Positions 25,896 through 34,545 of a stretch of 64,000 bases of DNA are shown here, piece by piece. Position numbers and translations under genes: made by a program. The stretch is taken from positions 1 to 64,000 of the forward strand of contig NZ_REGE01000010.1 in the NCBI RefSeq assembly GCF_003688935.1, read 5' to 3'. The notes under the pieces were generated by a model that had not been told where the DNA came from, did no database searches, and saw only the letters and a list, made by a program, of their open reading frames with translations. Numbering within the stretch: position 1 is the first letter of the stretch; every line of letters starts with the position of its first letter. Source of the stretch: Corynebacterium macginleyi (GTDB taxonomy: Bacteria; Actinomycetota; Actinomycetes; Mycobacteriales; Mycobacteriaceae).

Positions 25896-26192
25896 GGTAA
25901 TTCCGCCTTTCTAGGGTGTGCATTCTCCCGCAACGATGCGAAGAAGAAATAGGCCTGCAACGAATACACATAAATAGACCAAGTAGTTCAATCTGAGGGT
26001 CGGTATCGCTCTTAACAGAGTGAACCGTATGGTCTTTTTTAACAAGCGGAAGAATTAGATTCTTTATTAAAGTTTCTTAATTCGCAGGTCAGGCCGTTAT
26101 GGGGAATGGAAATAAAGCAGACCGCTTTGTCTGTAATGTCTAGACGGGTAGGTTTTGCTTCAACGCTTCGAAAGGGAGGTCTACACGACATT
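25896..26192. promoter_or_regulatory. Divergent fprA/cysI control region with McbR-like sites
   Basis: CAGAC-CGCTTT-GTCTG at 26118-26133 is a perfect inverted repeat one base per arm from the McbR site TAGAC-N6-GTCTA of C. glutamicum, the repressor of sulfur metabolism. A palindrome GTCTAGAC follows at 26138-26145. Two further imperfect copies of the form AGACC-N4-(A/G)GTTCA lie at about 25976 (plus strand) and 26025-26036 (minus strand). The region has no coding gene. Confidence 0.6.
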
Positions 26193-27869
26193 ATGGCTAT
26201 AGCAACGACGACCAAACGCAAGCCCCGTGTTAATAAGCCGGAGGGTCAGTGGAAAATTGACGGCAAAGAACCGTTGAATAATGATGAGGCCATCAAGCAG
26301 GACGATGGTGGTCTCTCGGCCAAGCAGCGGGTGATAGACGTCTACTCAAAGCAAGGTTTTTCCTCCATCCCACCGGAGGATTTAGCGCCGCGCTTTAAAT
26401 GGTTAGGGTTGTACACGCAGCGCAACCAGAACCTTGGCGGGGAAATGACCGCCAAGCTGTCCAATGCGGAACTACAAGACGAATACTTTATGATGCGGGT
26501 GCGCTTCGATGGCGGTCGCGCCGATCCAGCCAAGCTGCGCGCGGTCGGAGAAATCTCGCGCGATTATGCTCGCTCCACCGCGGACTTTACTGACCGCCAG
26601 AATATTCAGCTGCACTGGATCCAGATTGAAGACGTGCCCACCATTTGGGACAAACTCGAATCCGTGAACTTGAGCACCTTGATGGGCTGCGGTGATGTGC
26701 CGCGCGTCATCTTGGGCTCGCCGGTTGCGGGGGTAGCCGAGGACGAAATTATTGACGCTACCCCAGCCATCGAGGAAATCAAGAATAATTACTTGCCGCG
26801 CGAGGAGTTTCACAACCTCCCCCGCAAGTTCAAGACCGCCATCTCCGGCAATGCGCGCCAAGACGTTACGCACGAAATTCAAGACCTTGCCTTTGTGGGA
26901 GTCAACCACCCTGAATATGGGCCTGGCTTTGACTGCTTTGTGGGCGGGGGACTGTCTACCAACCCGATGCTCTCGCAATCCCTAGGCGCGTGGGTGCCAC
27001 TCGAGCGCGTACCGGAAGTATGGGCAGGCGTCGCCAGTATCTTCCGCGACTATGGCTTCCGGCGCAACCGCAACCGCGCGCGCCTGAAGTTTTTGGTGGC
27101 TAAGTGGGGAATCGAAAAGTTTCGCCAGGTTCTTGAGGAGGAATACCTGGATAAGCCGCTGGCCGATGGCATTCCGCTCGAGGTGCACCCGGGCAACCGC
27201 GATCACCTGGGCGTGCACCGGCAAAAGGACGGCAAATTCTACGTCGGCGTCAAGCCCACCGTGGGCCATGCAACGGGTGAACAGCTCATTGCCATAGCCG
27301 ATGTGGCAGAAAAATTCGGCATTTCGCGCATCCGTACCACCCCGATGAAGGAACTGCTCTTCCTTGACGTCGCGGAAAATGACATTCAGGATCTTTCGCG
27401 CGCGCTGGATGAGACGGGACTGTATTCCCGGCCCACCGAGTTCCGCCGTGGCGTCATCTCCTGCACCGGGTTGGAATTTTGCAAATTGGCGCACGTGACC
27501 ACGAAAGCCCGCGCTATCGAATTGGTGGACATCCTTGAAGACACCTTGGGGGATGTGGATGTGCCCATTTCCATCGCGCTAAACGGCTGCCCTAATGCGT
27601 GCGCGCGCTCGCAAGTAGCCGATATTGGGCTCAAGGGCCAGATTGTCACTGATGCCGATGGCAACCGCGTTGAAGGATTCCAAGTCCACTTGGGCGGTGC
27701 CCTCGGCCTTTCCCCCGACTGGGGCCGTAAGCTCCGCGGGCACAAAGTGGTCGCCGATGACGTACCGGATTACGTCATACGCCTTGTCAATGAATATAAA
27801 GAACAACGCGAAGAAGGCGAACAGTTCCGCCACTGGGTACTGCGAGCGGAGGAGAAAGATCTGCAGTGA
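26193..27869 (+). CDS. cysI: Sulfite reductase (ferredoxin), hemoprotein
   Basis: Reduces sulfite to sulfide with six electrons, in the cytoplasm. 558 residues, close to the C. glutamicum enzyme throughout (PEGQWKIDGKEPLN, QRVIDVYSKQGFSSI, DFTDRQNIQLHWI). The siroheme/4Fe-4S cysteines are in CTGLEFC and NGCPNACAR near the C-terminal quarter. ATG at 26193 gives the expected N-terminus MAIATTTKRKPRVNKPEG, although GGGAGG lies 13 bases upstream, farther than usual; an upstream frame to 26106 looks spurious. It overlaps the start of cysX. Confidence 0.94.
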   Translation: MAIATTTKRKPRVNKPEGQWKIDGKEPLNNDEAIKQDDGGLSAKQRVIDVYSKQGFSSIPPEDLAPRFKWLGLYTQRNQNLGGEMTAKLSNAELQDEYFMMRVRFDGGRADPAKLRAVGEISRDYARSTADFTDRQNIQLHWIQIEDVPTIWDKLESVNLSTLMGCGDVPRVILGSPVAGVAEDEIIDATPAIEEIKNNYLPREEFHNLPRKFKTAISGNARQDVTHEIQDLAFVGVNHPEYGPGFDCFVGGGLSTNPMLSQSLGAWVPLERVPEVWAGVASIFRDYGFRRNRNRARLKFLVAKWGIEKFRQVLEEEYLDKPLADGIPLEVHPGNRDHLGVHRQKDGKFYVGVKPTVGHATGEQLIAIADVAEKFGISRIRTTPMKELLFLDVAENDIQDLSRALDETGLYSRPTEFRRGVISCTGLEFCKLAHVTTKARAIELVDILEDTLGDVDVPISIALNGCPNACARSQVADIGLKGQIVTDADGNRVEGFQVHLGGALGLSPDWGRKLRGHKVVADDVPDYVIRLVNEYKEQREEGEQFRHWVLRAEEKDLQ

Positions 27870-28117
27870 ATTTCCGCCGTCAGCCCAATCCCAATCGCAA
27901 TCTTCCCATCTTTTGCCCTTACTGTGCCGGTACCGATCTTTTCCCGGACCAAGAAGATGATTTTGCCTGGAACTGCCAGGAATGTCTGCGAGTATTTTCG
28001 GTCCGCTTTCATGGTCAAGACGATGCCCCCGTGGTGCCGGCTCCGGCCGTTTCTTCCACCGAGGCTCTGCAACGCTCCCTAGCCCGTCGCGGGCACTCCA
28101 CAGCCCCAGCTGATTAA
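27866..28117 (+). CDS. cysX: CysX-like small zinc-ribbon/rubredoxin-like protein
   Basis: Small protein of 83 residues between cysI and the chelatase gene, the position of cysX in C. glutamicum. Two cysteine pairs, CPYC and CQEC, about 20 residues apart, could hold iron or zinc, so an electron-carrier role for CysI is likely but not proved. The GTG start overlaps the cysI stop (GTGA), a sign of coupled translation. The tail is rich in Ala, Pro and Ser. Confidence 0.82.
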   Translation: MNFRRQPNPNRNLPIFCPYCAGTDLFPDQEDDFAWNCQECLRVFSVRFHGQDDAPVVPAPAVSSTEALQRSLARRGHSTAPAD

Positions 28118-28126
28118 GGATGCGCC

Positions 28127-28852
28127 ATGACCGCACTTATCACCTTGTCTCACGGTTCGCGTCACCCCGGCGCCGCCGACGGCATTGACCGGCTTACCCA
28201 AGCTGCGGCAGCCGCAATACCAGGCCGCCCAGCCTATCGGGCGGCACACCTGGAGTTCAACACACCCGATCTCACCGCCGCTGCGGGCGATCTAGCCCGC
28301 TGCGGGGAAGACACAGCCGTGGTTATTCCACTGCTATTTACGCAGGGATACCACCAGCGCGTTGACGTTCCCCGTGTCATCGCAGCGGCCGAAGAAGCCG
28401 CAGGGCTGCGTTTGGTGCAGGGCGAGTGCCTAGGCGGCGGGGGTGCCGTACGAGACGCGGACAGGAGGGAAGCTGCAGAAGCAGAATTAGCGGCGGTGCT
28501 GGCGGCACGCGCCCACCCCAGAGATACTCACCACGTTATCTATGCCGTCGGTTCCTCTCAGGCTGCGGCGAATGACTCTGTTCGCCGGCTCGCGGCTCGA
28601 GTATCCCGACTCACCGGTACACCCGCCACGGCCGCCTTCGCTACCCGTGGTGGCAGCAGTGACATTCATGCATTGGCGAGGAGCACTGCACGAATGCGGG
28701 TCATCCCGCTTTTTGTTACCGCAGGATTGCTCCTTAAACCACTGTCTTCTACCCCCAGCAATGTCACCGTCGATCCCGTTCTTGGTACCGACCTTGCTGG
28801 CATCGTTGCTGCTCGCTACCACATCGCCCAGGAGGTCGGTGTCTTATGTTGA
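28127..28852 (+). CDS. cysY: Sirohydrochlorin chelatase (CbiX/SirB family), CysY-like
   Basis: Inserts iron into sirohydrochlorin to make siroheme for CysI. 241 residues with two CbiX-like halves. The first has LITLSHGSRHPGAADGIDRL and VVIPLLFTQGYHQRVDVP, whose histidines (SHGSRH, GYH) are the metal-chelating ones. The second half has VIYAVGSSQAAANDSVRRLA and MRVIPLFVTAGLLL. Nine bases after cysX and overlapping the next gene, so it is within the operon. It uses the product that CobA, encoded opposite, helps make. Confidence 0.88.
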   Translation: MTALITLSHGSRHPGAADGIDRLTQAAAAAIPGRPAYRAAHLEFNTPDLTAAAGDLARCGEDTAVVIPLLFTQGYHQRVDVPRVIAAAEEAAGLRLVQGECLGGGGAVRDADRREAAEAELAAVLAARAHPRDTHHVIYAVGSSQAAANDSVRRLAARVSRLTGTPATAAFATRGGSSDIHALARSTARMRVIPLFVTAGLLLKPLSSTPSNVTVDPVLGTDLAGIVAARYHIAQEVGVLC

Positions 28853-29865
28853 CCCTGATTTTAATCGCCGTGGCCGGTGCTGCCGCCCAGCTTGTCGATG
28901 GCGGCATCGGCATGGGCTTTGGTGTCACTTCAACCACTATCCTTCTCCTCGCGGGTCTTGGGCCCGCCCAAGCCTCCGCCGTAGTCCACACCGCTGAGCT
29001 GGGAACCACCGCAATGTCTGGTCTTAGCCACGCCCGGTTTGGCAATGTGGATTGGAAAACCGTCTTCCGGTTGGGCGTGCCCGGGGCCATTGCTGCGTTT
29101 ATCGGTGCCACGGTGTTAGCCAATATTTCCACCGATACCGCAGTACCCATTACTGCGCTCATCTTGGTCGCCATCGGCGGGAACCTTATTTGGCGTTTTT
29201 CTCGTCCTTACCGGGCGAAGTTTGGACGAAAACGAAGCCACTCCACCCCATTTTTGATTGGCCTGGGTTCCGTTGGCGGTTTCGTTGACTCCACCGGTGG
29301 CGGCGGCTGGGGGCCGGTGTCTACCTCGACGCTCATGGCGATTGGCCGCGAGCAGCCCCGCCGCATTGTCGGCACGGTAAACACCGCTGAATTTCTGGTC
29401 ACACTCGGTGCCACCCTCGGGTTTGTCGTGGGATTGTGGGAGGATATCGTCACCAACCTCTCCGCTGTGGTGGCCCTTCTTATTGGCGGTTGTATTGCTG
29501 CGCCAATTGCAGCATGGGTGATCTCCCGGATCGAGCCGGTCGTCCTCGGGGGCCTGGTAGGTACGGCCATCGTGACACTGAATATCGGCAAGGTCTTAGG
29601 AGGAATAGAAACCTACTTCGGGCTGACGGTGCCGGGATTCGTCTCCACGCTGTTCATAGTCCTGATCCTCATTGTAGGGATTTCCGCCACCATCCACGGC
29701 GCCAGGGCTACCCGGGCAGCCCGGGCGAGGGAGTTGGAAGCCGAAAACGCCGAGATCAAAGCGCATGCGGAATTTCATACCGCAGCCTGTGCACACAGCG
29801 CAGCTGGTTCCTCCCAGGACGTGAACGTCGTGGAAGAATCCACACCGCGAGCGGATAATGCCTAA
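28846..29865 (+). CDS. cysZ: TauE/SafE-family permease, CysZ-like sulfate/sulfite transporter
   Basis: Membrane protein of 339 residues with about eight spans. It shows the TauE/SafE pattern VAGAAAQLVDGGIGMGFGVT and GFVDSTGGGGWGPVSTSTLM. In C. glutamicum the same family member at the end of the cys operon is called cysZ and serves sulfate uptake. The direction and the ion (sulfate or sulfite) are not shown by the sequence. The C-terminal 40 residues are charged and cytoplasmic. The start overlaps cysY, and the stop overlaps the convergent cobA by four bases. Confidence 0.88.
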   Translation: MLTLILIAVAGAAAQLVDGGIGMGFGVTSTTILLLAGLGPAQASAVVHTAELGTTAMSGLSHARFGNVDWKTVFRLGVPGAIAAFIGATVLANISTDTAVPITALILVAIGGNLIWRFSRPYRAKFGRKRSHSTPFLIGLGSVGGFVDSTGGGGWGPVSTSTLMAIGREQPRRIVGTVNTAEFLVTLGATLGFVVGLWEDIVTNLSAVVALLIGGCIAAPIAAWVISRIEPVVLGGLVGTAIVTLNIGKVLGGIETYFGLTVPGFVSTLFIVLILIVGISATIHGARATRAARARELEAENAEIKAHAEFHTAACAHSAAGSSQDVNVVEESTPRADNA

Positions 29866-30614
29866 GCCTCACCTAGGCCGAGACGGGCAACCTCGCCAAT
29901 GACATAAACGGCGGGCGAGGAGACATTATTGTCCTCCATCGTCTGCGCAAGTTGTGCTAGCTCACAGCGAAATTCCCGCTGTGTATCCAACGTGCCTTCC
30001 TGAATGATCGCGCACGCTGTTGACCCAGCAAGCCCACCGTCTTGCAATGCCTGGGCGATCGACCGGGCGTTTTTTACGCCCATGATAATGGACAAGGTCG
30101 CGCCGGATTGGGCCAAGGTGTTCCAATCCAGGAGTGACTTCTCGTGCCCAGGAGGCAGGTGGCCCGATACCACGGTAAAGCCGTGCACCATTCCGCGCTG
30201 GGTAACTGGGATGCCAACGCCGGCGGGCACGGAGATGGCGGAGGTCACTCCCGGAATGACGGTGGTGGGAATAGACGCTTGTGCGAGCGCTTGAACCTCT
30301 TCAAAGCCGCGGCCGAAAACGAAAGGATCGCCTCCTTTGAGTCGCGCTACCTTTCGCCCGGAACGAGCGTGCTCGATGAGTAACTCGTTGATCTTATCTT
30401 GCGTAATTGACTTCTTGTAGGGCAGCTTGGAGACATCGATAAACTCCTTGGCGGAAATATCGCAGAGCTTATCCAGTTGTGGGGTCGGGCCCAGATGATC
30501 GGTGAGGATGACCTCGGCCTCTTGTAAGGCGCGCATGCCGCGAACCGTGATTAGGTCCCACGCGCCAGGGCCGCCACCGATAAGGGATACGGGGTGAATC
30601 TGTGCGGACGTCAT
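29862..30614 (-). CDS. cobA: Uroporphyrinogen-III C-methyltransferase
   Basis: Makes precorrin-2 from uroporphyrinogen III with two SAM molecules, the first step of siroheme. 250 residues. The family motifs are VSLIGGGPGAWDLITVRG near the N-terminus, ARLKGGDPFVFGRGFEE for the tetrapyrrole and GVTSAISVPAGVGIPVTQRG. It lacks the oxidase/ferrochelatase part of CysG; CysY opposite can supply the chelation step. A precorrin-2 dehydrogenase is not in the window. Confidence 0.93.
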   Translation of the reverse strand: MTSAQIHPVSLIGGGPGAWDLITVRGMRALQEAEVILTDHLGPTPQLDKLCDISAKEFIDVSKLPYKKSITQDKINELLIEHARSGRKVARLKGGDPFVFGRGFEEVQALAQASIPTTVIPGVTSAISVPAGVGIPVTQRGMVHGFTVVSGHLPPGHEKSLLDWNTLAQSGATLSIIMGVKNARSIAQALQDGGLAGSTACAIIQEGTLDTQREFRCELAQLAQTMEDNNVSSPAVYVIGEVARLGLGEA

Positions 30615-30655
30615 GTCGCACCATCTTAGTGGGCGCCAGACTATGCTTGAACGAT

Positions 30656-31711
30656 ATGGATAACGGTTTCACGGATGGTTCCGCCTATGACACTGAAATG
30701 GTGCGATTTTTTGATATCGCCCACGAAGGCGCGCAGATTCGTTTGCTCGCTGGGCAGTTGGAGCGCTGGGGTGAAACCCTCAACGGATTAAATCCCCGCT
30801 CCTTGGTTATCCTGCCTACTGATGCCATCGCCCGCGAGGCAGCGCACCTCGGTGTAGGTTTGGCAGAACCGCTGCGCATCCCGCTGGTGGTGACGGAATC
30901 GCTGCCGCAATACGTGGGGGCGCTTGATATCGTCGTGGTGGTGGGCGAGCCCGCAGAGTGCGAGTGGGCGTCCCGTGCGCTTATCGCGGCGAGCCAGCGC
31001 GGCGCGACCACCATTCTGGTCGGCCCGACAAACGGTCCCTTGGTAGAGGATTGCCCGGAAGACACCGTGATTGCCCCGACGCTGCCCACCGTAGAGGGCT
31101 GCTCACCGGCGCGTTTTATCATGGCCTTGTATGCGCTGTGCAGCATCGTGCATACCTCCCCGCACGCGGTGCGCGAGGAGTTAGAGGACATTGCTGCCGC
31201 AGTGGATCGTGAGATCGAGCAGCTTTCCCCAGAACGGGATGATTCCATCAATCCGGGCCGGCAGCTGCGCGAATACTCTGAGGGCGCGCGGATTATTCAT
31301 TCCTGTGTTTTTGATCCCTATGCGTATGCTGAGCGCCGTGATCGCGCTCACATCGATACCTTGGTTGCCCGTATGGCCGCGACCATCTGGGCTGTGCACG
31401 GTTTACCCGGCACCTTTGTTGAGCCCGCTGATCTGCGCGGCGCACTCGACCGGGATGCCGAATCAAGCATGGCGCCCGCGCCTGTCGATGACCTCTTCTA
31501 CGACCCCTTCATCGACGGTGCTGGCGCGGATGCACCTCTGATACCCTTGAAAGTGATTTTCTGGGGGCAGGAAGAGGCGAACCTGCCTAACTCTTTTACA
31601 GTCCGCAGTTATGATTCGGAACCGGGTCTTGGGCTTCTTGCCCGCTCACTGCAGCTAATTACGCGGAGTTTTGCCGCGACCGCCTACGAAGTTTCTAAAG
31701 GAAAGAAATAA
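30656..31711 (+). CDS. TobH-like SIS-type phosphosugar protein
   Basis: Conserved actinobacterial protein of 351 residues always next to manA, called TobH-like after a gene of the tobramycin cluster. It resembles sugar-isomerase (SIS) folds (SLVILPTDAIAREAAHLGVGL and DIVVVVGEPAECEWASRALIAASQRGATTILVGP). It may bind phosphosugars; no reaction is established. ATG at 30656 is the family start. Its stop codon abuts the manA ATG. Confidence 0.8.
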   Translation: MDNGFTDGSAYDTEMVRFFDIAHEGAQIRLLAGQLERWGETLNGLNPRSLVILPTDAIAREAAHLGVGLAEPLRIPLVVTESLPQYVGALDIVVVVGEPAECEWASRALIAASQRGATTILVGPTNGPLVEDCPEDTVIAPTLPTVEGCSPARFIMALYALCSIVHTSPHAVREELEDIAAAVDREIEQLSPERDDSINPGRQLREYSEGARIIHSCVFDPYAYAERRDRAHIDTLVARMAATIWAVHGLPGTFVEPADLRGALDRDAESSMAPAPVDDLFYDPFIDGAGADAPLIPLKVIFWGQEEANLPNSFTVRSYDSEPGLGLLARSLQLITRSFAATAYEVSKGKK

Positions 31712-32965
31712 ATGCAATTACTGGAAGGTGCAACCCGCAATTATTCGTGGGGATCGCGCACCCTCATCCCTGAGCTACGGGGTGAGGAAACCGCAGAAAA
31801 GCCGGTGGCTGAACTCTGGTTCGGTGCCCACCCGGGCGGTCCCTCGATGGTGAGTGGCCAGCTTCTCAACGACGTTATTGCGGCGGATCCTGAGAGCCAG
31901 TTGGGTACGCGAGTCTATAAAAAATACGGTGAAAACCTGCCGTTCCTGCTGAAGATACTCGCTGCCGAGGATCCGCTATCTTTGCAGGCCCATCCCTCCA
32001 AGGAGCAGGCCGAAGAGGGTTTTGCCCGCGAAAATGAGGCGGGCATCGCGCTGCAGGCCGCGAACCGCAACTACAAGGACGATAACCACAAGCCAGAACT
32101 TATCGTGGCGCTATCGGATTTCTATGCCATGGCAGGGTTTCGCCCCTTGGCGCACACCCGCGAGCTCTTTGCCGCCCTGCAGTGCCCGGAGCTCGATCGC
32201 TACCTCGCTATGCTTGAGGATGACCCCGCGGAATCCTCCGAGGCTGCCAACCTCCGGGTGCTTTTTACCACGTGGATTACCATCCCGTCGGCCAAGCGCA
32301 AGGAGCTTATTAGAGCCATTATTACCGCCGGTGAGCGTCTGATTGCCGCCGATCCGACGGATTGGAAAGCACGGGTCATGGCGACGGTGGTAGACCTTAA
32401 TGATCGCTATCCCGGTGATATCGGCGTGCTCGGTGCTCTCTTGCTTAACCACATCGAGCTTGCTCCCGGCGAAGCCGTCTATCTCGATGCCGGCCAGCTC
32501 CATGCTTATGTCTCCGGGCTTGGAGTAGAAATCATGGCCAATTCCGATAATGTCTTGCGCGGTGGATTGACCCCGAAATTCGTGGATGTACCAGAGCTGG
32601 TAAAGGTCTTGACGTACGCGGCCGCCAATGAGCCGCGGGTACAGCAAAAGGATAATCAGAACCAGGATAATGTCCACGACGCCGAAGCCTGGTCCTATCC
32701 GGTGCCCATCGATGAATTCTTGCTCGACCGCGCGGAGCTCGGGCCGAATTCTTCCGTTGACCTCGATTATGATGGTCCTACTATCGTCCTGTGTACCGCT
32801 GGATCGCTGAAATTGCGCAATGCCGCGGGAGAGGAATTGATCCTATCCCCGGGCCAGGCCGCGTGGTTGCCGGCGTCCGATGGTAAGACTACCGCCCAAG
32901 CTCACGCTGCACATCACACACATCCTGAGGCTCGTACAGCGCAATTGTTTATCGCCCGCGTTTGA
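31712..32965 (+). CDS. manA: Mannose-6-phosphate isomerase, class I
   Basis: Interconverts fructose-6-phosphate and mannose-6-phosphate, the entry to GDP-mannose. 417 residues. Zinc-binding signatures are QAHPSKEQAEEG and DDNHKPELIVALSDF (His and Glu ligands) and, later, YLDAGQLHAYVSGLGVEIMANSDNVLRGG. Active from the first ATG, directly after the TobH-like gene. With manB and the guanylyltransferase it gives the full route to GDP-mannose in this window. Confidence 0.94.
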   Translation: MQLLEGATRNYSWGSRTLIPELRGEETAEKPVAELWFGAHPGGPSMVSGQLLNDVIAADPESQLGTRVYKKYGENLPFLLKILAAEDPLSLQAHPSKEQAEEGFARENEAGIALQAANRNYKDDNHKPELIVALSDFYAMAGFRPLAHTRELFAALQCPELDRYLAMLEDDPAESSEAANLRVLFTTWITIPSAKRKELIRAIITAGERLIAADPTDWKARVMATVVDLNDRYPGDIGVLGALLLNHIELAPGEAVYLDAGQLHAYVSGLGVEIMANSDNVLRGGLTPKFVDVPELVKVLTYAAANEPRVQQKDNQNQDNVHDAEAWSYPVPIDEFLLDRAELGPNSSVDLDYDGPTIVLCTAGSLKLRNAAGEELILSPGQAAWLPASDGKTTAQAHAAHHTHPEARTAQLFIARV

Positions 32966-33021
32966 CCTTTTCACTGCGTCGCCTTGTTGGAATATCCCAG
33001 TAGGGGGGACAATTTCAGGTG

Positions 33022-33040
33022 CCGGCCAAATTCTGGCCGG
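33022..33040. terminator. GC-rich hairpin downstream of manA
   Basis: CCGGCCA-AATTC-TGGCCGG is a perfect 7-pair hairpin 57 bases past the manA stop and before the convergent proline-rich protein gene. No T run follows. Confidence 0.4.
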
Positions 33041-33171
33041 GCGAATTCTCTCCATCCATTGCACTAGCTGCTTTGCAGAGTAGGCCTACGGTAGAAGAAG
33101 CGCCTGCAGAGCCTCCTGCTTCCGGGAGATGCGCTGGCTTTTTGGTTGCCAGGTTATTGCGTAGGGGCTAA

Positions 33172-33915
33172 CTATTCTGTTGCTTCTGGCTCGGCGTGGG
33201 ATTTATTTTTAACCTGCGGTGTGCTGTAAGGCGTGACCGCTTCTGCACCGCGTACCTCTGTTGTGGCATGAGGAGGCTCCGGGGTGCGCTGCGCGCTCGG
33301 CTCAGTAGGTGGCTTTTGCGGAGACTGAGTCGATGGCGGGGCCTGGTTGCCGGATTCAGAGGGCTCTTGCGGTTGAGCGGGCTCGCCGCCGCCATCTGTC
33401 TGACCAGGCCGCTCTTCGCCCGGGGCAGGGATGGGCGCCGGTGAGCTCGGTGTTGGTTGATCCGGGACTGGCTGCAAGGTGCTAGCGCCGTTACCATTTT
33501 GTGGGGACTGCTCACCCTGGTTGGACGGGGCATTGTTAGCGGAAGCGTCTGGTGCGGCCACATTTCCGGGGCGGTACACCTTGGTAGGGCGGTTGGTTGC
33601 GCTGCGATGCGTGACGGCATTGGGCGCCAGGTAGGGGTCCGTCGATTCCGGGTGCTTGTGGTCTGCGTCCCTGGTGTCAGAAAAGACTTTCGTGGGGGAG
33701 GGTTTCTCCCTCGAAGGCTTTTTATGCGACGTTGATGTCGTCGATTTTTCGGTGGAAGTATGTTCTGGTGCCGCGGTAGAGGTGGGGAGGTTATTCGCAG
33801 CGTTGGAGTAACGAGCGCTCGGGGTACTCATACGCCATACGCCCAATCCCACGACGACGGCGGCGATAAGGCCGAGCACGATGAATACATACACGCGACG
33901 TGAATCTGGTTCCAT
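33172..33915 (-). CDS. Membrane-anchored proline-rich extracytoplasmic protein
   Basis: 247 residues: a short cytoplasmic start (MEPDSRRVY), one membrane span (VFIVLGLIAAVVVGLGVW, about 10-27) and then about 210 low-complexity residues rich in Pro, Ser, Thr, Glu and Gln. No catalytic motif is seen. Probably a flexible wall-spanning or anchoring protein; I cannot assign a function. ATG at 33915 follows AGGAAAGGAG; the longer frame to 34002 is unlikely. Confidence 0.7.
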   Translation of the reverse strand: MEPDSRRVYVFIVLGLIAAVVVGLGVWRMSTPSARYSNAANNLPTSTAAPEHTSTEKSTTSTSHKKPSREKPSPTKVFSDTRDADHKHPESTDPYLAPNAVTHRSATNRPTKVYRPGNVAAPDASANNAPSNQGEQSPQNGNGASTLQPVPDQPTPSSPAPIPAPGEERPGQTDGGGEPAQPQEPSESGNQAPPSTQSPQKPPTEPSAQRTPEPPHATTEVRGAEAVTPYSTPQVKNKSHAEPEATE

Positions 33916-34127
33916 CGTGCTCTCCTTTCCTAGGTTGCACAGGGTGGGTAACAAGTTGATAATAAGACTATCATGTATTGAAATCTCTGCGACATACTGC
34001 AATTTTCGTGAAATGTTAACAATGCGGAGATAGGATTCTGCACTTTTGATGCAATCTTTTTAATACCCTATTTTTGTGTAAGGGAAAAGCGTGTATAAAT
34101 GGCGCTAACACGTAAAAGGAGTGAGAG

Positions 34128-34481
34128 ATGAGCAGTTGGGACGAAGAGATCTTTAGTACCGATGTCAACGTGGATTTTCTAGATGAATTGGCAAACCTCG
34201 ATGAAGAAGGGGTAATCCGCGCGGTGCAGGATGCCTGCGAGATGGCACGCAGCAAGGATGATTTAACCGAAGAGGAGCAACTCAACGCCCATGCTGCGGC
34301 CACGATCGCCGCTATCTGGGCAGGCGCACCATTCAGTGCTAGAGAGACAGTCGAGGACTACCCCTACATTAGAGACTTGGTGGGAACCGTTGACGATACC
34401 CTGACCGACAACGCCCTCGAGATCCTGGACGCCGTCGAGGAAGACTACGACGTGGAACCATTCATCGAGGCACTTTCTTAA
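34128..34481 (+). CDS. DUF4259 family protein
   Basis: Small acidic protein of 117 residues with the DUF4259 pattern: an N-terminal MSSWDEEIFSTDVNVDFLDEL followed by helices and AAATIAAIWAGAPF. Function unknown. Good AAAGGAG ribosome site eight bases upstream of the ATG. Stands alone, before a hairpin and tmk. Confidence 0.75.
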   Translation: MSSWDEEIFSTDVNVDFLDELANLDEEGVIRAVQDACEMARSKDDLTEEEQLNAHAAATIAAIWAGAPFSARETVEDYPYIRDLVGTVDDTLTDNALEILDAVEEDYDVEPFIEALS

Positions 34482-34484
34482 AAA

Positions 34485-34518
34485 ATCCCCTTCGCCGGTG
34501 CCATAGGCACCGCCTGGG
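34485..34518 (+). other. Hairpin in the tmk leader
   Basis: GGTGCC-ATA-GGCACC (34497-34511), extended by outer CCCC/GGGG pairing, lies between the DUF4259 gene and tmk. It may end the upstream transcript or shape the tmk leader; on the plus strand no T run follows. Confidence 0.35.
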
Positions 34519-34545
34519 GGCAGAAAGGATTCTGCGAAACTCACC

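Noticed and set aside
26106..26192. Upstream extension of cysI
   Set aside because: It would run through the McbR-like operator, and the encoded residues have no counterpart in known CysI.
30685..31251. Long minus-strand frames inside the TobH-like gene, and similar frames inside cysI, mtrB, secA and adnA
   Set aside because: They are shadows of well-supported genes on the other strand and show no family pattern.
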